The notes: generated by a model not told the origin, from the sequence alone. A stretch of DNA of 64,000 bases from Bordetella avium (GCF_034424645.1 NZ_CP139969.1:1488001-1552000); one strand, 5' to 3'; shown: positions 17,999-28,038, numbered from the stretch's first letter. Translations and numbers: made by a program.

Positions 17999-20900
17999 AT
18001 GAACAAACATTGCTACCGTCTGCGCTGGAGTCACCATACCCGTCAATGTGTGCCCGTCGCTGAAATCCTTTGCAGCGTGGGCGCTTCAGGCCGGCGGGGC
18101 GGGCGGCGCCAACGCTGGCGTTTGCTGCCCCTGGCGGCCAGCCTGGTTTTCGCCGGTCTGGACTCGGCGCTGGCGCAGCAACTAGCGGCCGATGGCCGGG
18201 TATCGATCGATACCGCGCCCAATGGCGTGGCGGTGATCGCTATCGCGCCGCCCGATGCCCAAGGCGTCTCGCGCAATCCCTTTCCCTCTTTTGACACCCG
18301 GCAGCCGGGCGCGGTGTTCAATAACAGCACCCGCGACGGGCGCTCGCAGCTGGCCGGGCAGTTGTTACGCAACCCGCGGCTGAGCGGCGGCCCCTCGGCC
18401 GCCCTGATTCTCGCCGAGGTGCAGGGGCTGGCGCCCAGCCATCTGAGCGGGGCGCTGGAGGTCTTCGGTCCGCGCGCGGCCCTGGTCATCGCCAACCCCA
18501 ACGGCATCCAGGCCGACGGTCTGTCAACGATCAATGTCTCGGCCCTGACCCTGTCCACGGGCCGGGTGCTCGAGGGCGCGCCCAGGCTGTTGCTGGACGT
18601 GCGCCAGGGCGAGGTCACCCTTGGCGCGCAGGGCGTCAACACCGATGGGCTTGCCGCCTTTGATGTGGTCGCCCACACGATTCGGGTCCAGGGCGCGATC
18701 GCCCCGGGCTCGGGCGGCGCGCCCGCCGCGCTGCGGCTGCAAGCGGGCGCGAGCCGCTACGATGCGGCTCTGCGGGAGGTCATGCCCCAGACGCTGGAGA
18801 CGGCAACGCCGGCCTTGATCGCCGGCTCGGCGCTGGGCGCCATGCACGGGGCCTACATCCGCTTGCGCGCCAGCGGCTCGGGCGCCGGGGTGCGCATGCA
18901 AGGGGTGCTGGCCTCGGCCCAGGACCTCATCGTGCAGGCCGACGGCCAGGTCAGCCTGCGCACAAGCGCCGCGCGGGGCGAGATCCGTGTCCAGGCGGGC
19001 CAGGACCTGGAGTTGGGCGCAGCCGATAGCCAGACCCTGGCCAGGCAGGCGCTCGCGTTGCACGCAGGCGGCGCGATTCAGGTGCAGGGCCAGGGGCAGG
19101 CGGGCAGGCTCACCATCGAGGGGCGCAGCCTGAGTTGGGATGCGGGCGTATGGCGCGTGCGGGGCGTCCCGGAGCACGAGGCGATCCGCATCACACTGGC
19201 CCAGGGGTATCGCAGCGCCAAGGCCGCCACGCTAACCCTGGATCAAGGCCATGCGCGCCTGCGAGCGGGCAGCCTGGCGCAGGCCGGCCTGCTTGCGGCC
19301 CGCGATGGGGAGATCCAGTTGCAGCTCGGCGGGGCGGCTCACAATGCCGGCCGCATCGAGGCCAGCCGGGCGCTGGTGATCAAGACACCCGCCACGCTGG
19401 ACAATGCCGGCGAGTTACGCGGCCAGCGCTTGCAGGCCGAAGCGGCCGCGCTGCAAAACAGCGGCGCAATGCAAACGGTTGCGGGCGATCTGAGGCTCTT
19501 GAGCCAGACCACGCTGCGCAATAGCGGCCGGATCAGAAGCCAAGGCGAACTCCGCGCGCACAGCCTAGGCGCGCTCCTCAACACCGGCCAGATCGTCGGC
19601 GGCCAGTTGCTAGCCGTGCAGGCCAACCATCTGGACAACAGCGGCGCGTTGCAAGCGCAAGACCTGTTGGCGCAAACCCCCGGCGCGCTGGCCAACACGG
19701 GGCGCATCGAGGCGCAGCGCAGGCTGGATATCGCCACGGGCACGTATGCCAACACCGGCGTGATGGCAGGTCAGAACACCCGACTCAGCACCTCGCAGCC
19801 ACTGACCCTGGACGCCCGCGCCGCCGCGCCCCAGGCGAGCAGCGCCCTGCGCATCAGCAGCCCCGCGATCACCGTGGCCGCCCCGCTCGCCTCGCCCGCC
19901 GCCCTCACCCTGCAGGCCACCGAAAGCGATCTGGACAACGCCAGCGCCATCACCGCCGGCCAGACCCTGGTGCTGCGCGCCCAAGGCGCCATCCGCAACC
20001 GGACGGGCGCGCTGATCTGGAGCGCGCAAGACCTGGGGCTGGCCAGCCAGGATCTCCTGAACGCACGCCATGGCCTGATCTATGCCCAGGGGGCCATGGC
20101 CATCGAAGCGCGGGGTCAGCTGATCAACCGCCTGGGCCGCATCGAGAGCGGCGCGGCAATGCAGATCGACACGCCCGATTTGCAAAACCTGGCCGAGGTC
20201 AGCGGCGATGTCCGGGTCGATCCCAGCCAGGGCGGCCGGGTGCGGGGCGCGAGGTATTCGGTGGGACGGTTTCTGCGTTCGGCCCATCTCCAGATCGGCG
20301 ATTTCTCCGGCGGCGACATCGTCTCGACCTTGCAGGCCGAGCAGGGCGTCATTCACGCCGGCGGGGCCATGGCCGTGAACCAGGGCGCTCGCCACGGCCA
20401 GCCCAACCAGGTTTTGAACCAGGGCCGCTTGACCGCCCAGGGCCAGCAGGACATCGACGCCCAGGTGCGCAACACCTCCCCCTTCAAGCCGCTGTCGCTC
20501 ATCGATTACTTCCAGCGCATCCCGGTCCCGTACGAGATATGGGACAGCGCGGCCAGCCTGAGCCCCATCGTACGCAAGCAAAGCCTGTACGCCTTGCTCG
20601 ACCATGCCCTGACCCGGCATCCCAAGGAGAGCGACAACTGGTACAAGATCTGGGGGCTTTACGACTACAAAAACGCCTGGCTGGGCACCGCCCTGGCGCT
20701 GACCGATATGCGCCAGGCGCCCGCGCTCTCCAGCGCGCTGGCGCAGGCGCTGGGCGGTGACTGGCGCGGCCTGAGCGAGGACGAGCGCAGCCAACGCTGG
20801 CAGGCCTTGATCCAGGGCGAGCGCGGCGGCATCCTGCCCATCTATCCCGCGCAGACGGCCGTCATCGGCGGCAACCAGGGGGTGACGATACAGGGCGGCC

Positions 20901-23900
20901 TGCAAAACGGCGAGGCCATGCCCGCTCATTTGGAGGCGGGCCTGGACCCGGCGTTGCGCGCCGCCATGCAAACGGCCAAACAGGGGTGGAAGCCGCTGCC
21001 AGCAACGCCTGCAACATCGTTGAGCCCATCGCCAGCACCGACGCAGGCCAACACACAGCATCCACAAGCCGACCCTGCCACGCCGCCGGAGGGTGCGAAC
21101 CACGCCACGCCAAGCGGAACGCCCTCACCGGCCTTGCCCGCCCAGGAGGCCGACGACTTTGCCGACACGCTGGCGCAACTGCTAGCCAACAACCATCTGT
21201 TCGGCCATGCGGGCCCTGTAGGCGCCGTGCCCACGCCCTATTACGAGACCCGGGTGCCGTTCGTGGACCCGAGCCGGTTCTATGGCTCGGCCTACTTCTT
21301 TGAGCGCGTCGGCTATCGGCCCCAGGCCCCGATGTATGTCGCAGGCGATAACTATTTTGATGACCGCTTTATCCGGCGTCAGGCCGAGCGGCTGATGGGC
21401 GCGCAGCTCTCGCGTATGCCGCACACGAACCTCGCCCGGCAGTTGATGGACAACGCCGCGCAGGCGCAGGCGGCGCTCGGGCTGCAAGTGGGCGTGGCGC
21501 CCACGGCCGAGCAACTGGCCCGGCTTCAGGACGATATCGTTTGGTATACCTGGCACGAGATCGACGGCCAGTCCGTGTTGATGCCCCAGGTCTATCTCGG
21601 CCAAGGGACGCGCGCCCAGCCCGCGGTCGGCGCAGCGCTGGCCTCGGCAGGCGATATCCGGGTCGAGGGCGGCGCTATCCAGCAGAATAACGCCTGGATC
21701 GCGGGCCGCACCGTGCGCTTGCAGGCCGGGGCGAACGATGTGCAAATCGTCAATAGCGACGGCGTACGGGGCGGCGTGCAGGCCGATGAGGCGGTGGACA
21801 TCGCCGGGCGCAATCTCTATATCAAGGGCGGCGTCATCCAGGGCAAGACCGTGACGCTGGCGGCGCAGCACAGGCTGGAGATCGTCACCGGGCGCGCCGC
21901 CGACGGCCAGGGCCAGTTCCGCCGCGATACGCACACCGGCGTGTTCGCGGGCGACAGCCTGTCCGCGCAGGCCGGACAAGACCTCCTTATGCGCGGCGCC
22001 CAGCTCGCGGGCGAGCGCGTCGCTCTCCAGGCCAATAATGCTTACCTGGGCGAAGTGCGCCAAGCCTCGGGCCAACGCGAACACCATTTCAACAGCGACT
22101 TTCTGACGCTGTTTTTTGCCGAGTCCAATGCCCGCCACACCCAGAACCAGGGGGCCGGCAGCACGATACAGGCCGACACGCTGGATTTGAATATCGGTCA
22201 TGACCTGGGCCTGCTCGGCGGCCAGATACAGGCCCGCCGCACCACGGGCCAGATCGGCGGGGACATGGTGGCCGTGGCCTCGGCCCGCCACACCATGTCC
22301 ACGCAGCAAGATATAGCCTTCGAACTCATGATCGGCGCGCGCGCGGGCGCCGGCGGCCAGGAAGCCAGCGCCACGGCCAATCAGTACTCGGGCCACAAGA
22401 GCGCGGCCGGTCAGGGCGCGATGTCGGGCGCCGAGGCGCGCACCGGGATCAGTTTCTCCTACGCGCACGCCCACTCCCAGGCGACAACCCATCACAATGC
22501 CCAGCTCAACCTCGGTGCGGGCAGGCTCGAAGTCGGCGGGCGCCTGGACCTGGGCGGCGCCGATATCAACGCCGATCGCGCCCAGGACACCGCCGCCCAC
22601 GCCGGCACCCTGGCGATCTCGGCCCAGGCCATCGAGAGCACCCGCTACCTCGACACGGCAAGCTCGCAGGAAGAAAGCGGCGGCTTCTTCGTGGGGCTCA
22701 AGGCCAATGCCCGATCCTCCCTGCTCGATGTCGCCACCCATATCGGCACCACCGCGCAGCAGGGCCAGCAGGCCGAGGTGGACCCCGGGCTGACCGCCTT
22801 GCAGGCCGTCGGCGATGTGAGCAATCTGGTGCTCAACGACACCGGCGAGGTCTCGGCCAGCCTGGGCGCCGAGCTGAGTTACGGCCGCAGCGACCACCAC
22901 CAGCAAAGCGAGAACAGCCACATCCTGGGCGGCAACCTGCACCTCACCAGCACACAGGGCGACATCGAGCTCGTGGGCGCGCGCTTTGCGGGCGGCGAGT
23001 CGGTGGTGCTCGATGCCGCCCACGCCCTGCACATCCGCAGCGCGCAAAGCACCGAGTCCGCCAGCAGCCAGTCCCATAGCCTGTCGGGCTATATGAACTA
23101 CAGCGCCAGTTGCAATGCGGTCCAGGGCGCCTGCGGCGCCAGCGGCAATGTCAGCCTGGGCGGCTCGCACACCACCAGCCAACTCGAGGCACGGCGCTAT
23201 GCCAACAGCCAAATCCAGGCTCAGCACATCACCCTGAAATCCGGCGGCGACACGAACTTGATCGGCACACGCGCGCAGGCCGATCAAGCGCTCACGGTGC
23301 AAGCCGGCGGGTCGCTGCGTCTCGACACCCTGCAAGACCATCAGCGCAGCGCCTCCAACGGCGGAGACTGGAGCCTGTCGGCAGGCGCGGGCGTGAACAC
23401 CCGCACCCTGGGCGCGGTCCTCTTCAATGCCGGCGTCACGGTGCATCACGAACACGACAACTACGACACCACCACACAGGCCGCCGGCCTGCACGCCGGC
23501 CAGCGCCTGACGATGCGGGTCGGGCGCGACGCCGCCCTCACCGGCGCGGCCATCACGGCGGCGGGCCCGGGCTCCTCGGTAGACATCGGGGGCAAGCTGA
23601 TCGCCCGGACCCTGCAAGCATCCCGCGATCATGACGGCGGCTACGGCGGGGCTTCGGCCGGCATCTCGCAATCGAGCAGCCTGCCCACCCTCACACTCAA
23701 TGCGGGCCGCATCGCGGGCGAGCACTACGCCGCTACTTTGAACGCGACCGTGGATATAGGTCAAACGCGGGGCAACGGCACACTACAGGCCGCCACCGAA
23801 GGGCCGCTCATGCAGCAGGCCACTCAACAAGAGGTCGTCCAGCACAAGCGGCGCTGGGCCCAGAACGACATCCAGATCACCTTCTCCAAGCTGGATGTAG

Positions 23901-26900
23901 GCAGCAAGCAAGCCAAACAGAAAATGGCCCGGGGCGAGCTCGATGGCCTCACGGCTATGGACCTCAAACGTAACCGGGTCGGCAAAATCGCCCCAGCCGG
24001 TATGGCCTCTGATCATGACGGCATGAGCGCCGCCCTGCGCGCGCCCGTTCCGGATAAGGCCGGGCCAGCCGGCGCGGGAACCGTGCTGCGCTCCTCATCA
24101 CCTGATGTGGAAAGGAGCGATATGGGCCGTGCCGAAGCGACTCTTGAAAGGCCGGAGCTTTATCTCCGCGACGCTGGGCTCGGGCCCCAGCGCGACGTCA
24201 ACCGGACAGAGGCGTCACCCGCCTCAGTGGTGACCAAGACTTCCAGCGCCAGCGGCGCAGATGTTATGGGCTCGTCCGCTGACGAAGCGCGCGCGGGCCC
24301 GGTACATCCGACTCCAGCCATTAACCTAAATCTTGCTCGGAATGAGCGGCATCAGGACGGCACGATAGTGACCCAAGCCGCGGGCGCTGCCGCGATGCCA
24401 GAGGCGCGTATTGTGAGGCGTGGCGGCGTGGCGATCGCGCAAAATGATTCGGCCACACAGCTTGTTGTCCTCGCACATGGCGGCTGGAAAGCAAAAACCC
24501 GAGAGAAAACACGGTTTTCCCGGCAGAAGGGCGATGGTTATTTTAGCCTGCCTGATACAAGCCGAATCGACTTTTATAGCCAGGATGGATCGGTCACGGC
24601 CGGTAAGTGGGTCTATGACGAAGTCACGAAGCGGCCGCATAGCGCAAAGGTCGGACTTGAGCCTGTGCCACCGTTCACCCCTGAAGAAGTGGTGCAACTG
24701 TCGCAGTCCAGAGACAGACCCTTAGAAAAAGTCCAGGCCCTTGTTGAGGCGTGGACGGTGAGGCGCGGGGAAAGTGCGCAGGGCGGTTCGCATATCAAAA
24801 ACTATGCGCTTTATCGGCATCCTGAGGTCGACCGCAAGGTGCTGGCTCAGCATCATGAGGGGGGACGTAATCCCGACATCGATCTGGCCATCGTCACAGA
24901 CCCCAGACACAAAGTGTCGCTCAAGCATCTGCTGGACGTGGCGCACGCCTCCCACGGGCCTTATGAGGTCGTGCACTTCGCGGCATGTCGCACATGCCGC
25001 GACAGTACAGACAAATACGACCGGCGCTCGGTGGTTGTCATGCACGATGACCCATTGGTAGAGCAAGCAGCCCGGCGTTTAGCGCGCAAGCATCCCGACA
25101 ATACCGATTTGATGCGACGCTTACCGACGGGTGAGTTGCAGATGCTATCGCAGGCGTCTGCGGCCAAGGATGGGCGAGTCAAAGTGCAACTGCTTGGTCA
25201 TGGCATGCGCGACGATCAGGGGCGTCCTGGCCTGGGCGGCGTGGATGTTGAGGGCGTGGCCGCCACCTTGTTGCACCTGGGGGTAGGAAGCCCCAAATGG
25301 CCATCCGCCAAGGTGGCCCTGGTCGGCTGCCACACAAGCGACTGCGGCGGTTTGGATGAGGCCTTGCGCCGCCAATTGCAGTCGCAGCTCCTCTATGCCA
25401 TGCCCGATATCCGAGGGTATGCCTCCAGGATAGAGGTGAACGAGAAGGGCGCAAAGCGCCGGGTGCAAGAGGGCGGTCTTGGTAACGCTGCCGGAAAGAT
25501 GAAGCATCAGTCGGTTGAGGGAGCTGCGCCGAGGCTGGTTGAAGGTCAGGGTGCTCGCAAGCTACATCAAAACGCTCATGCCTCGCTTTCACAAAGCGGT
25601 ACAGCCAAACAACTCCTCATCTGTGCCCACGGGGCTTACGATCCTGATGAGTCCGTGCAGGCTGAGATCATGCTGCCTGCCGATACGCGCATGGACTTTT
25701 ATGCAAAAGAGGGGGATGTATCCACCGCGTTGCCGCGGTTTTTGATCCCTCAATATCCCCTGTTTGCTGAGCTTGGTTTCCCAGCTATTACGCCAGATAG
25801 CCGGCAGTACTATCGGAAAAAAGCCCTCCAGCAACACAAAAGTTTTGGCGAAATTCTTAAGCAGCAAGGGGAAGCTGCAAGGCGCAAAGAAGTAGCATGG
25901 GGGGATCTTGTCAAAAATTACCGCCTGATTCCGGTTGCCACAACGGAAGAGCACATCAGTTCTTATCATCAGCATCCGCCCAGCAAAGAGGTGGATTTGG
26001 CTGTTATCAGGCAGGGCGTGACGTCGGCACGCTTGAGCGACATCTTCGAACTTGTTGAGCAGGCAGGGCATCACTACCCTATCATGCATTTCGTGGCTTG
26101 CCGATCCTGCTCGTCTGCAACACCGGCACAGCAACAACCCCTGTTTGAGTGGGCAGCCCCAAACACGGGTCCTGTCCGCCCGCTAGCGGACAAACAGGAT
26201 ATCTATGGTCAGCGTCTAATCATCCAGCACGGTAATGACGATATGACGGCCCGGGCTGCCAGGCGCTTGTTCGGCAAACATCCGCACAACAGTACGGTGG
26301 TCATGCAGGATGAGCATGAACAGCTGCAATTGCTGCGGCACGGCGACAAACTGTCTACGGGCAGCGTCAAAATCCAGTTGGTCGGGCATGGCAGCGAATT
26401 CAGGCGACAGCCGATTTTAGGGGGGAGTGATGCGCGTGAATTAAGCGACTTGACTCGTCAGGCGTTGCAGCAGCTCCAGGTCGATCCTGGGCGCGTCGCC
26501 AAGGTCAGCTTGGTTGGCTGCAATACTGCCGATTGTGCTAGCGGCTCCCTGGCTGCGGAGTTCGCGCATGCTTGGGTGGGTTCGGGCGAGGGGACGATGC
26601 CTCGGATTGTGGGATACGCTGGGCAGGTAGACGTCGATGCTAATGGGCGCAAATTGCAGGTGCAAGACGGCGGTCTGGGCGGTGGCTGGTCATGTCATCG
26701 GGGGCAGGGATGCTTTGCACCGCACGTTGATGATGACTCGGATTCTGATGATGACGTGGACTCAAGTGCCCAAGCTCGGGGTTTTCGCCCCTTCGATCCC
26801 TCAGTCGTCAAGTACGAGAGCTACAGCACAAAGTCGGGCCGCCGTCTGCTGGCCAACGATATCGCACAAATCTCGCAAAGCGGCAGCGCGGATCAATTAA

Positions 26901-28027
26901 TCGTTTCGGCTCACGGGCTATGGGTTGATTACAACCCAGTCGTACCTAATGAGTATGACGGATATACCCTAGCTCCGTCAGACGTGCCTGTGTATTTCTA
27001 TAGTACGGACGGAGTCAGCACTTATGATTCCGTGTTCTCCAATTTGCTTAGAGCTCCCGATCTTGCTTTGCAAGGCATGCCGGCCATCAATTTTAGAGAC
27101 CGTACATCCATTCAAAATAACGCTCTGCTGGCGAGATGGTCGTTTGGCAGATTTCGAGACTTTCTAGAGAAAACAAGTCAACGTATGGAGGTCATTACCC
27201 CGGGGGGGTTGATGAAAAACTATCGTTTGGACCCCGAGACGACCGCCGACTTGCACCTAGTCCATAACGGCAATGCTTACCCGCGTTTCGACATCGTCAC
27301 GCCGCTTCCTCAGATAGATCAAAAAATAGTGCGGTTCTCGGATATCGTGAATTTTGTGGCCGCAACGGGTCATAGCGATCAATACGCAGCAATGCACATG
27401 ATCACTTGCAGAAATTGTTTCGATGGGTCAGGGCAGCTCATACATACAGGGGAAAGTATTGATAGCCTACAAACGGTCGACAGTATCGCAACAATGTCGT
27501 CCCTGGGTTCGCTCTTGGCCTCGCCGGCCGAGGAGACCCCTGATCGCTATGGTTCGCGCGTGATTCTTCAGGTCGATGCCGATCAACAATCGGATATCGC
27601 TGCGGGCCGGTTGGCTGGAAAACATGCGGATAACACCGTCTGGATGCAGTTGCGCCCAGGCGACCGGCTACACACCGTTTACCGGGGACCCCAAGTGGCT
27701 TCAGGCCCGCAGAAAATCCAGCTTGTCGGTCACGGAGGTACTTATAAAGGCACACCGATTATCGGTGGCGTCAATGCCCGCGAAGCGGCGATCTACATCA
27801 GGGAAATCAAGCGACATGTCGCGGGATCAGTACTGGAAAAAGTGACGCTAGTGGGATGTGAAACAGCCCATTGCGAAGGGAATGATTTGCGCGAAAACTT
27901 GATGAAACAGCTGCTGAACCCGATAGGGGCGTCGCCGCAGGTGCAAGGCTATCCTGGAGGGGTCGATGTTGCGCCGGGCGGGCACAAGATACCCGTCCTG
28001 CATGGTGGGTTGGATTTTGCGCAATGA
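17999..28027 (+). CDS. Giant FHA-type exoprotein (TpsA) with three C-terminal C80-like protease modules
   Basis: The product has 3342 residues. An extended signal peptide (ESPR; MNKHCYRLRW, AEILCS) ends after SALA near residue 59. A two-partner-secretion domain follows, with NPNGI at 166-170, then a long haemagglutinin beta-helix with 20-residue repeats (LDNSG, LANTGRIEAQ), interrupted by a Pro/Thr-rich stretch near residues 1000-1050. The helix ends near residue 1930; a linker leads to three related modules from about residue 2138 to the end. Each has an AHG motif (His2160, His2544, His2972), a Cys-x2-Cys, and a C80-peptidase-like half with GHG and LVGC motifs (His2401/Cys2444, His2797/Cys2841, His3245/Cys3287). 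By analogy with MARTX and clostridial toxins the modules may self-cleave. I infer a surface adhesin or effector-delivery protein. No tpsB/fhaC partner is in the window. Confidence 0.88.
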   Translation: MNKHCYRLRWSHHTRQCVPVAEILCSVGASGRRGGRRQRWRLLPLAASLVFAGLDSALAQQLAADGRVSIDTAPNGVAVIAIAPPDAQGVSRNPFPSFDTRQPGAVFNNSTRDGRSQLAGQLLRNPRLSGGPSAALILAEVQGLAPSHLSGALEVFGPRAALVIANPNGIQADGLSTINVSALTLSTGRVLEGAPRLLLDVRQGEVTLGAQGVNTDGLAAFDVVAHTIRVQGAIAPGSGGAPAALRLQAGASRYDAALREVMPQTLETATPALIAGSALGAMHGAYIRLRASGSGAGVRMQGVLASAQDLIVQADGQVSLRTSAARGEIRVQAGQDLELGAADSQTLARQALALHAGGAIQVQGQGQAGRLTIEGRSLSWDAGVWRVRGVPEHEAIRITLAQGYRSAKAATLTLDQGHARLRAGSLAQAGLLAARDGEIQLQLGGAAHNAGRIEASRALVIKTPATLDNAGELRGQRLQAEAAALQNSGAMQTVAGDLRLLSQTTLRNSGRIRSQGELRAHSLGALLNTGQIVGGQLLAVQANHLDNSGALQAQDLLAQTPGALANTGRIEAQRRLDIATGTYANTGVMAGQNTRLSTSQPLTLDARAAAPQASSALRISSPAITVAAPLASPAALTLQATESDLDNASAITAGQTLVLRAQGAIRNRTGALIWSAQDLGLASQDLLNARHGLIYAQGAMAIEARGQLINRLGRIESGAAMQIDTPDLQNLAEVSGDVRVDPSQGGRVRGARYSVGRFLRSAHLQIGDFSGGDIVSTLQAEQGVIHAGGAMAVNQGARHGQPNQVLNQGRLTAQGQQDIDAQVRNTSPFKPLSLIDYFQRIPVPYEIWDSAASLSPIVRKQSLYALLDHALTRHPKESDNWYKIWGLYDYKNAWLGTALALTDMRQAPALSSALAQALGGDWRGLSEDERSQRWQALIQGERGGILPIYPAQTAVIGGNQGVTIQGGLQNGEAMPAHLEAGLDPALRAAMQTAKQGWKPLPATPATSLSPSPAPTQANTQHPQADPATPPEGANHATPSGTPSPALPAQEADDFADTLAQLLANNHLFGHAGPVGAVPTPYYETRVPFVDPSRFYGSAYFFERVGYRPQAPMYVAGDNYFDDRFIRRQAERLMGAQLSRMPHTNLARQLMDNAAQAQAALGLQVGVAPTAEQLARLQDDIVWYTWHEIDGQSVLMPQVYLGQGTRAQPAVGAALASAGDIRVEGGAIQQNNAWIAGRTVRLQAGANDVQIVNSDGVRGGVQADEAVDIAGRNLYIKGGVIQGKTVTLAAQHRLEIVTGRAADGQGQFRRDTHTGVFAGDSLSAQAGQDLLMRGAQLAGERVALQANNAYLGEVRQASGQREHHFNSDFLTLFFAESNARHTQNQGAGSTIQADTLDLNIGHDLGLLGGQIQARRTTGQIGGDMVAVASARHTMSTQQDIAFELMIGARAGAGGQEASATANQYSGHKSAAGQGAMSGAEARTGISFSYAHAHSQATTHHNAQLNLGAGRLEVGGRLDLGGADINADRAQDTAAHAGTLAISAQAIESTRYLDTASSQEESGGFFVGLKANARSSLLDVATHIGTTAQQGQQAEVDPGLTALQAVGDVSNLVLNDTGEVSASLGAELSYGRSDHHQQSENSHILGGNLHLTSTQGDIELVGARFAGGESVVLDAAHALHIRSAQSTESASSQSHSLSGYMNYSASCNAVQGACGASGNVSLGGSHTTSQLEARRYANSQIQAQHITLKSGGDTNLIGTRAQADQALTVQAGGSLRLDTLQDHQRSASNGGDWSLSAGAGVNTRTLGAVLFNAGVTVHHEHDNYDTTTQAAGLHAGQRLTMRVGRDAALTGAAITAAGPGSSVDIGGKLIARTLQASRDHDGGYGGASAGISQSSSLPTLTLNAGRIAGEHYAATLNATVDIGQTRGNGTLQAATEGPLMQQATQQEVVQHKRRWAQNDIQITFSKLDVGSKQAKQKMARGELDGLTAMDLKRNRVGKIAPAGMASDHDGMSAALRAPVPDKAGPAGAGTVLRSSSPDVERSDMGRAEATLERPELYLRDAGLGPQRDVNRTEASPASVVTKTSSASGADVMGSSADEARAGPVHPTPAINLNLARNERHQDGTIVTQAAGAAAMPEARIVRRGGVAIAQNDSATQLVVLAHGGWKAKTREKTRFSRQKGDGYFSLPDTSRIDFYSQDGSVTAGKWVYDEVTKRPHSAKVGLEPVPPFTPEEVVQLSQSRDRPLEKVQALVEAWTVRRGESAQGGSHIKNYALYRHPEVDRKVLAQHHEGGRNPDIDLAIVTDPRHKVSLKHLLDVAHASHGPYEVVHFAACRTCRDSTDKYDRRSVVVMHDDPLVEQAARRLARKHPDNTDLMRRLPTGELQMLSQASAAKDGRVKVQLLGHGMRDDQGRPGLGGVDVEGVAATLLHLGVGSPKWPSAKVALVGCHTSDCGGLDEALRRQLQSQLLYAMPDIRGYASRIEVNEKGAKRRVQEGGLGNAAGKMKHQSVEGAAPRLVEGQGARKLHQNAHASLSQSGTAKQLLICAHGAYDPDESVQAEIMLPADTRMDFYAKEGDVSTALPRFLIPQYPLFAELGFPAITPDSRQYYRKKALQQHKSFGEILKQQGEAARRKEVAWGDLVKNYRLIPVATTEEHISSYHQHPPSKEVDLAVIRQGVTSARLSDIFELVEQAGHHYPIMHFVACRSCSSATPAQQQPLFEWAAPNTGPVRPLADKQDIYGQRLIIQHGNDDMTARAARRLFGKHPHNSTVVMQDEHEQLQLLRHGDKLSTGSVKIQLVGHGSEFRRQPILGGSDARELSDLTRQALQQLQVDPGRVAKVSLVGCNTADCASGSLAAEFAHAWVGSGEGTMPRIVGYAGQVDVDANGRKLQVQDGGLGGGWSCHRGQGCFAPHVDDDSDSDDDVDSSAQARGFRPFDPSVVKYESYSTKSGRRLLANDIAQISQSGSADQLIVSAHGLWVDYNPVVPNEYDGYTLAPSDVPVYFYSTDGVSTYDSVFSNLLRAPDLALQGMPAINFRDRTSIQNNALLARWSFGRFRDFLEKTSQRMEVITPGGLMKNYRLDPETTADLHLVHNGNAYPRFDIVTPLPQIDQKIVRFSDIVNFVAATGHSDQYAAMHMITCRNCFDGSGQLIHTGESIDSLQTVDSIATMSSLGSLLASPAEETPDRYGSRVILQVDADQQSDIAAGRLAGKHADNTVWMQLRPGDRLHTVYRGPQVASGPQKIQLVGHGGTYKGTPIIGGVNAREAAIYIREIKRHVAGSVLEKVTLVGCETAHCEGNDLRENLMKQLLNPIGASPQVQGYPGGVDVAPGGHKIPVLHGGLDFAQ
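24408..25500 (+). repeat. C-terminal module 1 of the exoprotein
   Basis: First copy, about residues 2137-2500. The N-terminal part has LVVLAHGG (His2160), RIDFYSQDG, IKNYALY and HFAACRTC (Cys2330, Cys2333). The C80-like part has ARRLARKHPDNTD, VQLLGHG (His2401) and VALVGCHTSDC (Cys2444). The N-terminal part resembles the 'Stv' domain found beside C80 domains; that name is from memory. His-to-Cys spacing is 43 residues. Confidence 0.75.
25585..26690 (+). repeat. C-terminal module 2 of the exoprotein
   Basis: Second copy, about residues 2530-2898. It repeats LSQSGTAKQLLICAHGAY (His2544), MDFYAKEG, LVKNYRLIP, HFVACRSC, ARRLFGKHPHNST, IQLVGHG (His2797) and VSLVGCNTADC (Cys2841). His-to-Cys spacing is 44 residues. 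An acidic Asp/Ser linker (DDDSDSDDDVDSS) follows before module 3. Confidence 0.75.
26860..28024 (+). repeat. C-terminal module 3 of the exoprotein
   Basis: Third copy, about residues 2955-3342, ending at the stop codon. It has ISQSGSADQLIVSAHG (His2972), VYFYSTDG, LMKNYRLDP, HMITCRNC, AGRLAGKHADNTV, IQLVGHG (His3245) and VTLVGCETAHC (Cys3287). His-to-Cys spacing is 42 residues. Base composition is visibly more AT-rich than in the haemagglutinin repeats, and this copy is the most diverged. Confidence 0.75.
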
Positions 28028-28038
28028 GTCAGGACAGC

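Noticed and set aside
21182..23764. 860-codon open frame on the minus strand inside the exoprotein gene
   Set aside because: It is the antisense shadow of the GC-rich haemagglutinin repeats; no domain, no start region and the plus-strand protein is clear.
17999..28027. Reading the exoprotein as a CdiA contact-dependent toxin
   Set aside because: No VENN-type pretoxin motif was seen and no immunity gene follows; the tail looks like protease modules instead.
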